Assembly: GCA_946406115.1 (NCBI GenBank)
Contig: OX291551.1
Location: forward strand, 10,292,001 to 10,356,000
DNA: 64,000 bases
From: Apoda limacodes
Lineage: Eukaryota; Arthropoda; Insecta; Lepidoptera; Limacodidae
Direction: 5' to 3'
Shown here: positions 21,026-34,953 of the stretch, piece by piece
Layout: each line of letters opens with the position of its first letter
How positions within the stretch are numbered: the first letter of the stretch is position 1
Notes under the pieces: model-generated
Databases searched by the model: none
Seen by the model: only the letters and a program-made list of their open reading frames with translations
What the model was told of the DNA's origin: nothing
Translations under genes and position numbers: made by a program

Positions 21026-24000
21026 CGATTACTCGAAAGCGTTAGCAAGATTTGCAATATCAGAAGCAGTGTTCGAACGATGAATTTACCACGTGCCACG
21101 CAGGACTAAAGTGGTTGATGAAAAGAAGCTGCCGCCAACATTACGACGTGTTTATACAATACCCAGTTATACACCTGGGAATTAAAATTGTGATGTTTAA
21201 TAAACATATTACGATAATGTCTGATGAAACGATGACAATTTATTTCTTCTTAAAATCAATTAAATAATAGTTTTAACAAGTTTTTTGGTATATTTAAGGC
21301 AGTTAAACCGTCACCTAAAACCACTGCCTTGTTGCTGATGCCCCTTTGTATTACATCTAATCAGAAGCTCTGAATATTCAATCAAGGATCTACACGTATA
21401 TAATTATGGAGCTTGTAAAACAGACTCTTAAACTCATCCTCCTTGTTGTGGTGTCACCTATTACAATAAATTTTAGATTGTGATTTTACTAATAATTTAA
21501 AACATTTTAAAAAAATCTTCTTAACTTCAGTCTATTTATTTTAATATTTTCTATTTCTACATGCCACACTTTGTCATAGACTCAAAAATTTAGAGCTGGT
21601 TCAGCTTGCAAAAAATTCTAGGATAGAATACAATACCTATTTCAAAACTCTTTGTGTGATTTAATTTGGAAATATAACTAGAAATTAAATTAAATAATGA
21701 GAAGGTTTCTTAGTAGTTCGAAAGAAAAAGTCATTTTTCACTTGGCATTCGCAAAACTTTTACTAAAGAGCTACAAGAGAAAAACAATTAGTCAACACTA
21801 AGAACCTAACTAGAAAGCAATTTGTTTTAAACGTTTAAAATAAGGATACAGTTAATATTGCCTAAAGTTAATCCGACAAGAGTACAATACGTTAAGATTA
21901 GACTACAAAGCAAATAAATTGTCACCGAGAGACACTCAATATTTGCCGAGCTGAAGCAATCGCCGATTTCGTAAGCAACCCACGACAGAACATTTTTGCC
22001 ACATTTATTTCTCAATCTGTTTCAAAGCTTCCTTTCTTCCTTTTATTTAGACACTCTAAGGATTCATCCAATAGAACCTTTGTAGGTAATTGAATTTCCA
22101 TTTCCTTAGTTCTATAATTGACTCGACTTTGTGCTCAATCTTTACAAAAGAGTCGAGTTTAATATTTATGGTTTATTATTAGTATAGCAATGAATAATTA
22201 AATGGTACTTATCAACTCATAGCATAATAATAATTAATTATAGTTTTATAAAATACAATACTATAACTTGGTTTTATTAGTTTCTTTTATTGTATCCTAA
22301 TTGATGTAGCACAAAAAAAAAGGAAATTATTGATAATAGAAAAACACTTACAGTAGGTACATTCATCTCAAGTACCTAACTAAGCAATAATTGGCAACAC
22401 TTCAAGCAACCGCAGATCTTAGTCGAATTGCGAAAGGGAAAATTGTGTTATGAAATCACTCCAACGCGAAGGCTTCTGTATACTAACGGGAAGTGTTCAC
22501 TCCTTATAGCCTCTCTGGTAATAACTGGCTTCAATATGATTCTATCTCCTTTGCTTTATTTAAATTTCACATTTGCTTTTTCTGTAAAGTTAGGTTTTAG
22601 CTAGTTTTTGTTCACCTTATATTATTTTAATAAAATAGCTTTAACGATATTAATGCAATTTTTAATATGAGTGGCTGCTGTATTTTGTAAGGCTCATTTT
22701 AAGAGTTTTACTAATGATGCAACGTTATTTACTGAACGTTGGTATAATATATGAAATAATACCCGTATGACGTTGGACTATCTTAATAGATCGAAAAAGT
22801 GACAATTTAAAAAAGTAAAAAAAGAAATTGTCTTAAGAACCTTACTACATTAATAGATAACTTTGAGTTCTGATTAAATATTTTTTTTGAATTAAAAATA
22901 AGAAAATATTAACAGATTTGGACATAATTATAATATATTTAAAGAAGATGTCTTATTAATATATATTCTAAAATCCCAAAACATTTTTTCTTGTTCAATG
23001 AATCATTTTAAAGTCTATTTTTATTATTGAAAATCTTTCAAAAACCATTTTAAACCATAACATGTTATTGTCCAGTTTGCTATAGCCGCTCAATTTCAGG
23101 CGTGATGTAAGCTTGTTTGCCACCTTGCTGGTATGAAAAAACCACAAATTTCCTCCTGGAAAGAGCCGACAGCAAACTCAGTTATTAATCCTGATTATCT
23201 TATAATTATGTCAGATGTAATAATTTTCTTCTTACTTTTTAGTTTGTTTGAAATATTTATCATTAGTGAGACCCAATGTTATCAATGCCTTAGCTAGAGT
23301 GCCCTAATTGTCTTACCTACCAAGCCAAATGCAGCCATGATTAACTCTACAATGATAAAACATTTATTATAATACTAATATTTGTGCATTTAAAACTGTT
23401 TTTCTATTAAAAAACAAAAGAAATATAATCGAAAAGGTTTGAAAATAGTAAAAGTTTTATAAGTATACTAACTTATTTTATTTTTTCTAAAGACTTTATT
23501 ATACTTTTTCATCACACTAACTCGTAATCAGTATCATTACGTGCAGATAAAGCGGGTGCTAAGACCTTAATTATTTCTACGAGTTCTTATTTCGTAGATT
23601 TTACTTTCGTCAACTGAAAGCGGAAATAAATAGGCGACAAGGACACATGAAGTTTGTATAAAAGCGCCATCTGTGGTTCACTATATGAAGATATATTTAT
23701 AAGCTATAGCTATACGCTAAGCGAGCAATTACAAGACTTAACTTTAGCCAAAACTAATAAATCCATTAAGCCATCCATCTAGTGGTGGCGTTGTCTATAC
23801 TTCTATTCCCGCCATTTTAATTGTGTTTTGGTGAGTTTATTTATTTTTTTACCCTACATTTTTACTAATCTGGTGAAAAACAACACGGGCGTTACGAATT
23901 TTAAGTTGGCGATTTTCTCTTTACCACCCTTAATACACAATGTAATTTTGTTACCTACCAGCAAGGTATTCAACCTTTATTTTAAGAAACCAAGCGAAAA

Positions 24001-27000
24001 TTAGATGATTTTTTTTAAAGTTTTATACTAGTATTTCAATACTTTTATCAAACGAAGCATTTTTCGTGGTGTAAATTACATTGAGCGTGTCTCAAATTCC
24101 ATGTAGATACCAGGCTCCAATAAAGTCTTGCTGGTAAAATGGAGTAAATCCGCAAATCCACTAGAGTAATGTCTTGCGTCGGTGTCTTATCTACTTCACC
24201 GCAGTGTTCGCCGACAAGGAACAAGTTCATTGGCACGGAAACATCACAGACTGCACCACGAAGTTTTCGGAGAAACTATTATTGAGAACATTTTCTAGAC
24301 ATCTTTCCATCTCGAGAAATCAATTAGCAATAACTTAGGAACCGACACTTAGTGGATGTTATGTTTAAATGAGATAAATTTTATTGCCTACCTGCAATGT
24401 AAAGACATGTTTTCAGTGATTTATCAACGCCTAGATCTATGAAATTTTAACCGTAGGAGAAGGAAGTATTTTTTTTAATTTAATATTTAAGGGGCTACTG
24501 TTATACTTAAAATTTACCTCAAAATCGATATAATCTTTAGTCTTTTCTTTTCTTTTTGTTTGGAATACTGTAGGATCTAGCTTGGAATGTTACTAAGAGA
24601 TTTGTCAAAATAAAGAAACACTAAATCAGCCATTGAAAGCATGTCCAGCCATCCTTTATGTTGGGTTCTGTAGCAGTTGCTTAAATCGTTAATAAATCGT
24701 TAAATTGGTCTTCATTTAAAAATTATTACGACGTGTGGTGATTAAATTTATTACCTACTTATAGTCCCTGAATAAAATGATAGTGACAAGCATGGACGCA
24801 TAAAGCAAAAATATAATATTGACAACAAAACCCTAAAAAGGATATAAGCAAAAACTGTATTTTAGTTCATAAAGATAAATTGTGCGGGTTACACCTGGGG
24901 AATCGTGTAGTATTTTACAAAGTGTCTGTTGTAATACTCTTGTGTTCCGCCTTGAACTAAAGACTAATAACGAAGGCGCCCTGACTGATTTAGTTACGAG
25001 TTCTAGTCAATAGTTAGCATCACTATAACTGCGTGTTTCCTTTCGGCGGCGCCACACAACCAAGGTGAAATATTTGTCTGACGCAGGCCCGTCGCTTTGG
25101 ACTTTAAATCTTGTCGCGTGCTTACACCCGGGTGCTATGAACTGCGGCAGAACTAGCTCTAGATATCGACAGCACCTTGATACATGTGCAGAATTAAGGT
25201 ATTGGCAAATAAATCCTTTACGGACCTGATAATTTTCTTGGAATCAGTAAAGTATTGGAAGAAAGACGCAATCTTACCATACTTAAAACTGTCGTCTGAG
25301 AAACTAATTATGTCCGTGAATATTTATTATCTTTTGAATTAAAAATAATAGAGATTTGAAAATCTAAGAAAGCGCTAAGTAGTGAAGAGTAGAAAAGAAA
25401 AGGAAACTTTTTAGACAAAACAAAGTGCGTGTTCCTGAGTCTTAAATCATTAGGTATTAATTTATTCTCGGATGAAAATCTTCAATTAGCATTTATTATT
25501 TTGTCCGCAGATGGAAACTTTGTGGGGAGAGGGGAGAACAATTTGGAAGAAATTATCACAGATAATGTATTATTCAAGTATAGTATAGTATTATCCAATT
25601 CGGCTACAGTCGGAATTCCTCAACCAGAGTTAAGCTAGCTAATTGGGCTTGCCAATAAGGAAAATACATTTTACAAAATCGTTTTTCCCTTTTTAATTTG
25701 ACTGCAATCATCTTAGAATTCTGCAAACCATTGCAAAAAACAATGGCTAACAGAATTTATAAATGAAATGAATGAATTTATAATATTATTTATTTTATCT
25801 CCAGGTCAATAATGCATAAGAAAGGAGAGCAACGGTTATGTTACCCGGTACCTGGAACCTGAAGCTTGTCTTTTTAAAGGTAATATTTCATAGCATTTTC
25901 ATGTTTAGTTCTGTTTGTCTTGACAGAAAAGCAATTACAGGCATTCGGTTATTTGGAAAAGCGCAAGCACGTTATTAAGGGATTATTATCCTGAGGTCTT
26001 ACGAATAAGCGAAGCTTCATGCCCTTAAATCATTTAAGACTGTTCGTTATTCCTTAGGTGTTATTGGCCCTGCAAGTATTATTTAAGAATGATGGTTACT
26101 TATCTACCGTATTTATCCTATTTTACTATCTATAGTTTTCTGCGCAATCTTCTGATAAAAAAAAAATTTTTGAATTTAAATTCTGCTTATACCTTTTATT
26201 TTACAAAAAAAAAGTTGTCTTCTGTTGATTTAACTTACTATTTTGACGTTTTTGTCTACAATACAATCCCTAATTAAATCTATAGAATTTTCTTTATGTA
26301 ATTTTTGTTTACAATAGGTATGGTAGATTAAGTTTATATTCAATTTTCAATTTTTTTTAGATTATAACCATTTAGTTATTAAACCTATAACCGTAAAAAT
26401 AATATACATAGAAATACTAGTGTTACAAACTAATAAAAACGACCCTAAGAAACGTGCTTGAAAACGACCTATCACACGCCCATAAAAAGTAACGACTGGT
26501 AAAATGCATTACCAGTAACAAATCGATCGCAGCAAAATAGCATTTGTCATGGCTATTTGTGACTGAGTTATGTTTCTTTGGTTGGAAGTGCAGAGTAGCG
26601 GCACAGAGGCCCTGGGGCGGCATGAGCTGGGAGGGAACAGCGGGAGATATGCAGCAAAAATGGCAGCCTCACGATGTCGCTGTATCTGACCCCAGCCTCG
26701 CCATAATAAAGCGTTGTTCCGTTTTGGTCATGGTTCCCTATTAACATAATGCTAAGTGTGAGGAGAGGACGTGAATGTCCGACATTGCTGATAGCCCATT
26801 CGCCTCTCGCTTATTATAAATTCTAATATACGATCTCATAACACCGTCAGTACCACAGTCAGTACGCATTCGTCGATCGATTTGAGAAGATAGGGTCATG
26901 TTCTCAGTGCGCACCTCCATCATTCACTCATGGACTAGAAACTCGTAAAATTTAATTGCAAAATAAATAATTTACGACTTACTGCGAAATTGAGGTATTA

Positions 27001-30000
27001 GAAATAACGTTAAGTTTTTGCTAACGATGCAGGTTTTTATGAAAGAAATGGCTGATGGAATCCTATAGCCGAGTCAGCTGGCAATCGGATTTAACGTCTA
27101 ATCCTGTATCAGGTTGACGGTTACAATATCCCGGCTTAGGGACGTAATGGGGCTAAGTAACTGTTCAGTTTTTCAACAACTCATGTGTATTATCTGTATT
27201 ATGTATACTTACATACACATATGTACATTCTATTGTGGGAATTGTCCGCTGTGGCATTAGTCGCTGGTCAAAAGTATTGATTATTTGTCTATTGTGAACC
27301 TACGTAGGTGCGCTGTGTAGTTCGTAGCGCAAATCTATTTATTGTTGTTATCTTTCTAGTCTTTAACGTTTTTATCAAAGAAATTATAGACATACAGTTT
27401 GGTTTACATTATAAGCAATGTAGGTTATAATGATCTCATAACCATGGGTTTTTACCGAATTGAATTAGGGAAAGTTGTACAAACATTCCAAATTTAAACC
27501 CCAAGAGATAATTAAGACTCTGCGTTAATATGCCAGTTATGAACAATTTTTTAATCGATTTACCATTTATTTAACTTTTTAATTGAACGATAATATTTTG
27601 ATTATTGTAATCTGTAGATGTGAGTAAGTGAAAAAAATGATTATGGTCCGGAAAAACTCTCAAGTAACTTTCTATACTGACAGTAAGTTGTCGTCGTGTT
27701 TGTGACTCAGTCCTTATAGAATTTATGATCGACAGGTGCCCATAAAGGTTCCAGAAAATATGTTTTACGTGTGTAATCTACAGTTTGGATCTATCGTTAA
27801 TAATAAAACGAACTGATTAAGGTAACTTGTCTCTGGATTGATATTTAGCTCATACGATTTTTAGATTATAGCTAATTTCCTACGAATGAGTCAAGTAATA
27901 TTATACAATAAGTAGTTATTATACACTTAACGATTAGACACGTAATTTGATAACACATTAAGAGGAAATACCATGTTGCTTTTCCCTATATAAACATATT
28001 CCCCTGCTTCCTCCCTGGATTTTGACATTAGACCTATAATTTTATGTAGGATAAATTAACACATTAACTATGTCTGTATGTTTTGCTTTTTTCATATAAA
28101 TAACTGGGGTAGCGGAAACGTCCAAAAAATTTCCTCTTTTTATGACGTTGTCAGACGTGCTCTGTACGAACGTACAAACTAATTTCTAACAAAACAAAAC
28201 ATACAGATATAAAATAATTCATTAACTTCCGGGTAAGTAATTTCTACAGTTGAAATTTGGAGAAGAAAAGTGAAGAATACAAAACACCGATTTTGATGAT
28301 TATGACTAAGTATAATAATTAGCCCGAGGTGCAGTTATCCTAATTTTAGAGAAATTCATTACCTAACGGCTTTCGAAAATACTATGTTACTTACTATGTA
28401 ACTAATTCACAAAATTTAAGTGTTAGGTACTGGCGTCAGCTGAAAACTTAATGATGACTGTGATTAAGTGAAATAGTGTGAAAAAATTGTCACTTTTAAG
28501 TACCCAAAAAAAAAGATACCTTAATACACATATATATTATTTATAGATTTATGGAGGCGAAAGCTTACATTGATAAAATTGTAGAAAAGTATGGTATTGT
28601 TGTGACTAAAATGTGATTAAATTTCCTACACAATTTTTAGTACTGTTTTATTTAATGTTACTAAAACATAACAACCTCACTTTTAGATAAACTTTCTTGG
28701 GCAGAAGCCACATCAAAATTGGCTTTAAGAGAAATAGTCCGTCCTCAGGTCAAGTTCTGCGAATTACAAACTTTGCTCCAGAGTTTGCATTCTGTTGTTT
28801 ACATAACTAAAGTTTCTTGTTATTCTGTGAACTAGTTGTGGGTTAGTTCAAAATATTAACTGCACAGATCTACTGTTACTGGTTCTAAATAGTGTTGTAA
28901 ATGTACGTACTGCAGTTACAACATTTGATTTCGTTGTCGAAGTGCATGTAGTAAATAAAACACAATACAGGAGGGCTTATCGCTATGGAGCGATTTCTTC
29001 CAGACAATCAGATAATTAGGTAGTTAATGTGTGATTTCTACAAATCTAAATTGGAAACGGTAGGTATGTTCAGCACCTCCACCGCCCAGTACTGTCGCTA
29101 AGTGCGGGATATAATCTTACACGTTCCTGGTTGAAACACTGTTACTTCTTTTTTTTGCTTTGCTTTGCCATTGCTTTAATTAAATCATCTTTCTTACTAT
29201 TGTATGCTATATGAGTTAACTAAAGTGACAATCTTAAATGGCTTTCCTATTCTTATTCTAATCCAAAACTTAAAGTATTCAAATAAAAAATTACTTATCT
29301 AGATTATAATATTCCGCTTACAATGTACCTAAGATCTACTTCTAAACTCTATATTCTTAGTGAGAAATTTTATAGAGAATAAATTAATTCTAGTATTATG
29401 TTCTGCAATATTGCATAATTAATGTAAGTCAAAGTTGTGCATCTGTATTTCTCCAAGTAAATAAATAAATAAATCTTAGGGTAAAGGTAAATATAAAAGT
29501 ATAATATATAGGACGTGCAGTATTGTCCAGTGCGATATAAAGGTAAGTAATTATCATATAAATAAAAGTATTAGGAATAATGATTAATACATTTCAATAC
29601 ACACAAATGAATATAAGGCACACATATAATTACATCTATACCAAATACAAACTTAGACAATAAAATAATTATATTCACCATTAAATAATAAAACAAAACG
29701 GTTAAAATAAAAACGGTTTATTCTTTAAGGAAATGTGCAGTAACCATTTTTCGAAAGAATTAATATAAGTATAAGAAGAGTTAGATATAGTTATAGAAAC
29801 AATATAATAATCTTGACTAATTTGTATATACATACAAATTAATTAAGATATTGACGTCACATGATTGATAGGATACCCGATTATAAGACTATATTATGGT
29901 TCATCTATGAGTAATTAATTAATTATGCAAGCATGTATGCAAAGTATGAGGAGGTACCCCTGAAATTAAGAAATCATATTTGACCAATACTTTAAAATCT

Positions 30001-30377
30001 ATACACCAATCATTTCTTAATTCCATAGTTTTGTTTAATAGTTTAATAAGATGATGCTGATAAGGACAGGCTGATGGACAGGATTAAATAATAAAGGTTT
30101 TGTTTTCAGCTTTGAACTTACAAAACTCTTAAAAATAGCAATTTATTGCCAAGAATCTACTAGTTCTGAGGAGCAAGACCTTGCAATAAATTCTTAATAG
30201 TTAATGAAGATAATAGCCGAGATAAAGACGTCTAAATAGAGTAACAGTAACTGCAAATCGGTCCGATCTAACAGATTCAGATCTTATTAAGCTTTATTAA
30301 TGTCATATATTTAAGCTCGTGACCTGTATATACCCTCAGTGAGGTAAACCTCGACAAAAACGTAACGTTTATGGCGA
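21026..30377. other. AT-rich non-coding DNA, no gene recognised
   Basis: Short frames here have no recognisable family and are broken by stops. Noted: a LINE-tail scrap near 23095-23140 (AAGCTTGTTTGCCACCTTG), a GC-richer block 26570-26930, and a moderately GC-rich stretch 24880-25200. It may be first-intron sequence of the cadherin gene. Confidence 0.5.
26570..26930. other. GC-richer unique block, function unknown
   Basis: Contains GGCCCTGGGGCGGCATGAGC and CAGCCTCACGATGTCGCTG in AT-rich surroundings. Open frames on both strands are short and match nothing known to me. A non-coding exon, an enhancer or an old element are all possible. Confidence 0.3.
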
Positions 30378-30741
30378 GAATCACGCGAACTGACCCTTTT
30401 GACCCCGTTATAGGCGGTAGACGTTTTGCTAGTATTGTGTTTTAGCTTCCTTAGCTAGCAAATATCTGGATTTTAGCCAATCAACTGATTTGACCTCATA
30501 CTATTTGTGATTATTGCAATCTGAAATTGGTTTTGTTGATTTTTTGATTACGACATTGCCATTTTCGTTAACAATCAACTTCTTATTGGTCATCAAATGA
30601 TTTAGCTTAAGACTATCTGTTCATGTTTGCACCGTGATTAATCAAATTGTTTTAAAATCTTCTCACCAAATACCTACTGGAAAATTTCACTTACTAACCA
30701 CGTACAGCATTAGATTTTTTTACAACATTACATCCAAACTT
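30378..30741 (+). repeat. Diverged tandem duplication, unit 1 (about 364 bp)
   Basis: Shares in order with unit 2: GAATCACGCGAACTGA, CTTTTGACC, TAGACGTTTTGCT, TTTTAGCTTCCTTA, AATTGGTTTTGTTG, ATTGCCATTTTCGTTAACAA and AAATCTTCT. Estimated at roughly 70 to 75 percent identical by eye. Confidence 0.7.
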
Positions 30742-31080
30742 GAATCATGCAAACTGATACTTTTGACCTCGTAATAAGCGTTAGACGTTTTGCTTCTATT
30801 GTTTTAGCTTCTTTATCTATAAAATGTCTGAATTTTAGCTAATAAACATTTAAACTGTGATAATCTTTTGCAAATTTAAATTGGTTTTATTGGGTCTTCG
30901 AAACTGTATTGCCATTTTCATTTACAATTAAGTTGTTAATGTTTAACGAACAATTTATTGCCCGCTTGTTATTATTCTATTAATTGTAAATCTTCTAAAA
31001 CGCTAAAAAAAGGGTTTCAACATTCTCAGTCTATACATCATTGATTTTTTTTAAACAATAAATCCTGACTCTATTATGTT
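30742..31080 (+). repeat. Diverged tandem duplication, unit 2
   Basis: Counterpart of 30378-30741, with GAATCATGCAAACTGATAC, CTTTTGACCTCG, TTAGACGTTTTGCT, TTTTAGCTTCTTTA, AATTGGTTTTATTG, ATTGCCATTTTCATTTACAA and AAATCTTCT. Borders are approximate. Confidence 0.7.
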
Positions 31081-33229
31081 ACATAAAATATCGTAGTATC
31101 TGTGTTTCTTAAGCATAGTAAAGCATACTTGAATGCGCAATTCTTTTATTTTTTGCAATTAATTTGACATATGGATATAATAAATAAGCATTTGTTGTTT
31201 ATAAGTTAACTTAGGTGTAGTTGTAGGTCCTAAATATGAATTAACTTTCATAAAAATATAAATGGTATAGAGTCTTTAACTTTTATAAGTTCTTAATTGA
31301 AGTTGCTGAAAATGTCAAATTAATGCAAATTGAAATTGAGCCGGCTCTAACCAATCAACTGTGAAGGATTTAGGGTTAAGTTATTGAGTTAACAATGTTT
31401 ACTTTTCTAAGTTTTGTTCTGAAACCCCCATTAATTTCCAACAAAAGCTTTATTCTCAAAACAAAGCTTTACTCGACCAGTTATAGGACTTAAATAAATA
31501 AACGAAATGGAAATAACTGAATCGTAAATTAATTTAATTTATAAATCTGACAGCATTAGCTAGCGCAAAGAAAAAGCTTAGCAGAAAGCATAATCATGTT
31601 GGCATTTGAAAGTCTAGGCTTAGTCTTAGCTTGTTACTAACTTGAATAAGTTTTGTTACGTCAACATATTATTTTAAGGTACAGTTAGTTACAGTTAACG
31701 TAGGTAAATATAAACGAAACGAATAAAGACTATTAAAGGGTGTAACAGAATAGGGGTACTAATCCAGCATTACCAGACAGCTTAAAAGTATGTAAGCATT
31801 TAGGGTTTTATGAATGGTATAAGGTCATTACTCTTTCCGGAATCATGAACCCAAACAGCTGATATTAGGATTATCACTTAGTTTTCTTGTTTAAAAAATT
31901 TTGAAATTTTCTTATAGTTTTGAATTTAAGTATGCTTACATACTCACAACACACTAAAAATGCCCGTTTAGTACAAATATTTTTAACACCCGGTACCTAT
32001 ATTAAGGAATAATAAAAATTCAGTTCTGATAAAAAACCATATAAATTTCAGGATACATTGAAGGGTACCTTTCAGGATTTAAAAAAAAGCAAAAAGCATG
32101 CTGCTGTATAATACTTCAAATTCAAATTAATTCAAATTCAATACTATTCATATTTAGTAAATCATACTTTGGATATATATTTTTTTCGTGTTGATGTAGA
32201 TTCAACTTTAAACCTCTGATGTTTTGGGTAGATACCGACTTGTTTTTATCCATCAGCAAAATAATTGTTTGAGCCAATTTTGGGGTAGATAAACAATTTT
32301 CACTATTAAAAATGTTTAAACTAGTTTTTTTACTATGCTTTAACTGTCATAACTAATGCATAAAAGGCAAAATCTGTTTTTTAAAATATTGTTGGAGTAC
32401 CTCAAAAATCTATCTTGTAACTACATGCAAATGTTCTATTGTCTGACTAAAAAAGTTATTTTTTTCTTTACGACGTCAGTCATAACATAGTATAGAATTA
32501 AGTTTAAGGTCGTTGTTACTGTGGCTTACACTATAATCCAGACTTGCTTGAATGTTATGTAATCCAAAGAGCTACCGCCAGCATCCTTGCTGCACTTGAT
32601 AAATTCGCACTTTGAAATCCACTTTCACCAGTCACGATTTCGTCTGATTAATAACTCTTGCCAGGTACAGTATGTACTATGTTTGATTTCCTATACGTTG
32701 CGACTCACAAAAGAATGAAGATATGGACTTTTATATAAAACTGTAACCAACGCGTGTCTATTAAAATTTTCCAGTTTTTTGGAACGTTCAGCATCCAAAC
32801 GAAATCGTCATAAAGAACTACTACTTTATTTGATTGAGAAAGGGGATAAAACACGTATTAAAACTACTATAAGACCATTTATTACCAAACAGATTCGTAA
32901 TCCTACAATTAATTCGTAATTCTTCTTAACCAAATCGTATTTATTACAATTGTCAAAAATGTAAATATTATGGAAGACGTTGCACATTTAAATTTAAAAG
33001 AAAAATTTAATACATTTGACAACTAACATTTTTATACAAGTGTTCATTTGCATTTTAAATTAAAATTAAAAGAATAGATAACACATTTTCAAAATTTATT
33101 AAAATTGGACTAGGTTTATAAAGAAGAGTGATTTTATTGTATTCTGTATAGAAACGTGCAGCTTCACTTCCAGTTTGGGAGGTGTTCAAAGAAACTCACT
33201 ATCATGATGTATATAATGAGACTCTTGTC
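31081..33229. other. AT-rich non-coding DNA, nothing recognised
   Basis: No gene, no clear element. Low-complexity A/T stretches throughout. Confidence 0.5.
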
Positions 33230-33343
33230 TATGAGGTGTGCAGAGTTTTTCATTGTGTGCAGAATTATTCGTTGTACGCTGAATTGTTTGTTGTACACTG
33301 AACTGTTCGTTGTGTACAGAATAAGTCGTTGTGTGCAGTACCT
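33230..33343 (+). repeat. 19-bp minisatellite, about six units
   Basis: Units at 33249, 33268, 33287, 33306 and 33325 follow TTCRTTGTRYRCWGAAYTR, with a weaker sixth unit at 33230. The exact 19-bp period with internal substitutions indicates an old tandem array. It keeps frames open on both strands by chance. Confidence 0.8.
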
Positions 33344-34714
33344 TTTGTTTGTTATGATGGCGATTGATGAAAAATGAGTTTTAAAATTTACGTCTAAGTT
33401 TAAAATTATAGTCGTAAATTGGGTCAAAAAATGAACTCTTATTGTCAAAGTTTGTTTAGAGATACTTAATACTTTAAATCACGGTCAAACTAAAATGAAA
33501 AAGTATTTTGTACACTATGATCTACGAAGCTTGCTTACAATATTTGGAATTTAAACATAATCCGAGTTTATTAGGCTTTATAAGCTTATACTAAATCTAT
33601 TTTATATTTATTGTTAGCTCAGAAGGTGTAGGTTGTTCCTATAATCCGACGTTATTGGGTCTTGCTTTATCCCTATTGTTTGAAAATTTATTTTTATTCT
33701 GCTTTGAAGTTCTTACAAGATATAAACGATATTGAACATTAAATAAATATCGTTAAAGTTCAAACATAAGACTAACTAAATAATTTAAACTTATGGTTTA
33801 ACTATAAGAATAAAACGAATTTTGTAAATACTTGTAACTTAACTAACATCTACACGAAAGTTTACAATACCATACAAATAATTGTGGCGGAGCTCATTTC
33901 AGTGAGAAGTTGGCAAAGACTGATGCCAATCTGCCTAAGTTGACCGACCATAAAATTAGATCTCTAAGACAAATAACCGCAAGTATTTAAACAGGTCATG
34001 TTGCAGTGGTCTTGATACAAAAGTGGTATTGCCTAACTGATCCGCGAGACCATCTCGTTCGTTACACAATGCAGCATTTTTGTACGCCCCTGCCCACGCG
34101 CAGTACTGTGTACAGATTCTTGCTCGAGGAAACAATGAAAAGTTTGTAATACTTAATTTTGTTGAGTGCTTTGTATTTGCATTGCTATTTATCAATTGGA
34201 TATATGGTATCACGTGTGTATATTTTATATCAGTGATAATTTATTGTTTTGATCCAATGATATGTATTTTAGCTTTCTTCAAATTACCACATACCGATTT
34301 ATATGGTTGAGAATGTTGAGAGCCATATTTTATTTAGCAATAGCTATTGTGTTTTAAGTATTAATAAAAATAGATACACTTTAATATATGTCATATATTT
34401 CATTTATATTAGTTAGATATATTATCACATTTATTGGTCTAGTCAGGTGTCCCGATTTATACGGGCAGTCACATCACACTTGATGTTTTATGACTGTGTT
34501 AACGCAACAGACAGGAATTCTTATCCGAATAAGTTATTTGTTTACCAAACATTATGTTCAATAGGCACGTCAATTGTGTCACTGTTTTCATGATAAAATT
34601 GATCGTTGATTCATTCTTCGGGATCGGCAAGGAAATTATCTAAATTCAATGGAAACGTTTTTAAGTCCATCTGCACTAACATGGGCGTCTGTATTGTGTT
34701 TCATTATTGAATGG
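33344..34714. other. AT-rich non-coding DNA, nothing recognised
   Basis: Short open frames near 33956-34310 lie on both strands over the same bases and match nothing known. Confidence 0.45.
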
Positions 34715-34953
34715 TAGTACCTGGAAGACCGAACTTTGCTCGTTTTTTTTAAAAATGCCATCTATTGACAAGCAGCTTTAGTGTTGCTATGTTGGTAAAA
34801 TAATACTACTACTAATCACCAATAGATTTCAGGAAACCTAGCTAGATCTATTTATCGCCCCCGAAACCCCCAGCACACTAAACTTCATGAAAATTGTTGG
34901 AGCCGTTTCCGAGATTCAGATTATATATATACAAGAATTGCTCGTTTAAAGGT
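34715..34953 (-). repeat. Dispersed repeat family B, copy 1
   Basis: Inverted relative to 48292-48617. Read on the minus strand it begins CCTTTAAACGAGCAATTCTT, has GATTTTCATGAA with GGGGGTTTCGGGGGCGATAA, then CTAGCTAGGTTTCC, and ends GAGCAAAGTTCGGTCTTCCA. Non-coding; shorter than the other copy. Confidence 0.75.

Noticed and set aside
24048..24236. 62-codon minus-strand frame (with NLFLVGEHCGEVDKT)
   Set aside because: No start context, splice partners or recognisable family; kept only as an unexplained sequence.
33156..33448. Overlapping small proteins on both strands
   Set aside because: Open frames result from the 19-bp tandem repeat; both strands are open over the same bases and no family is recognisable.
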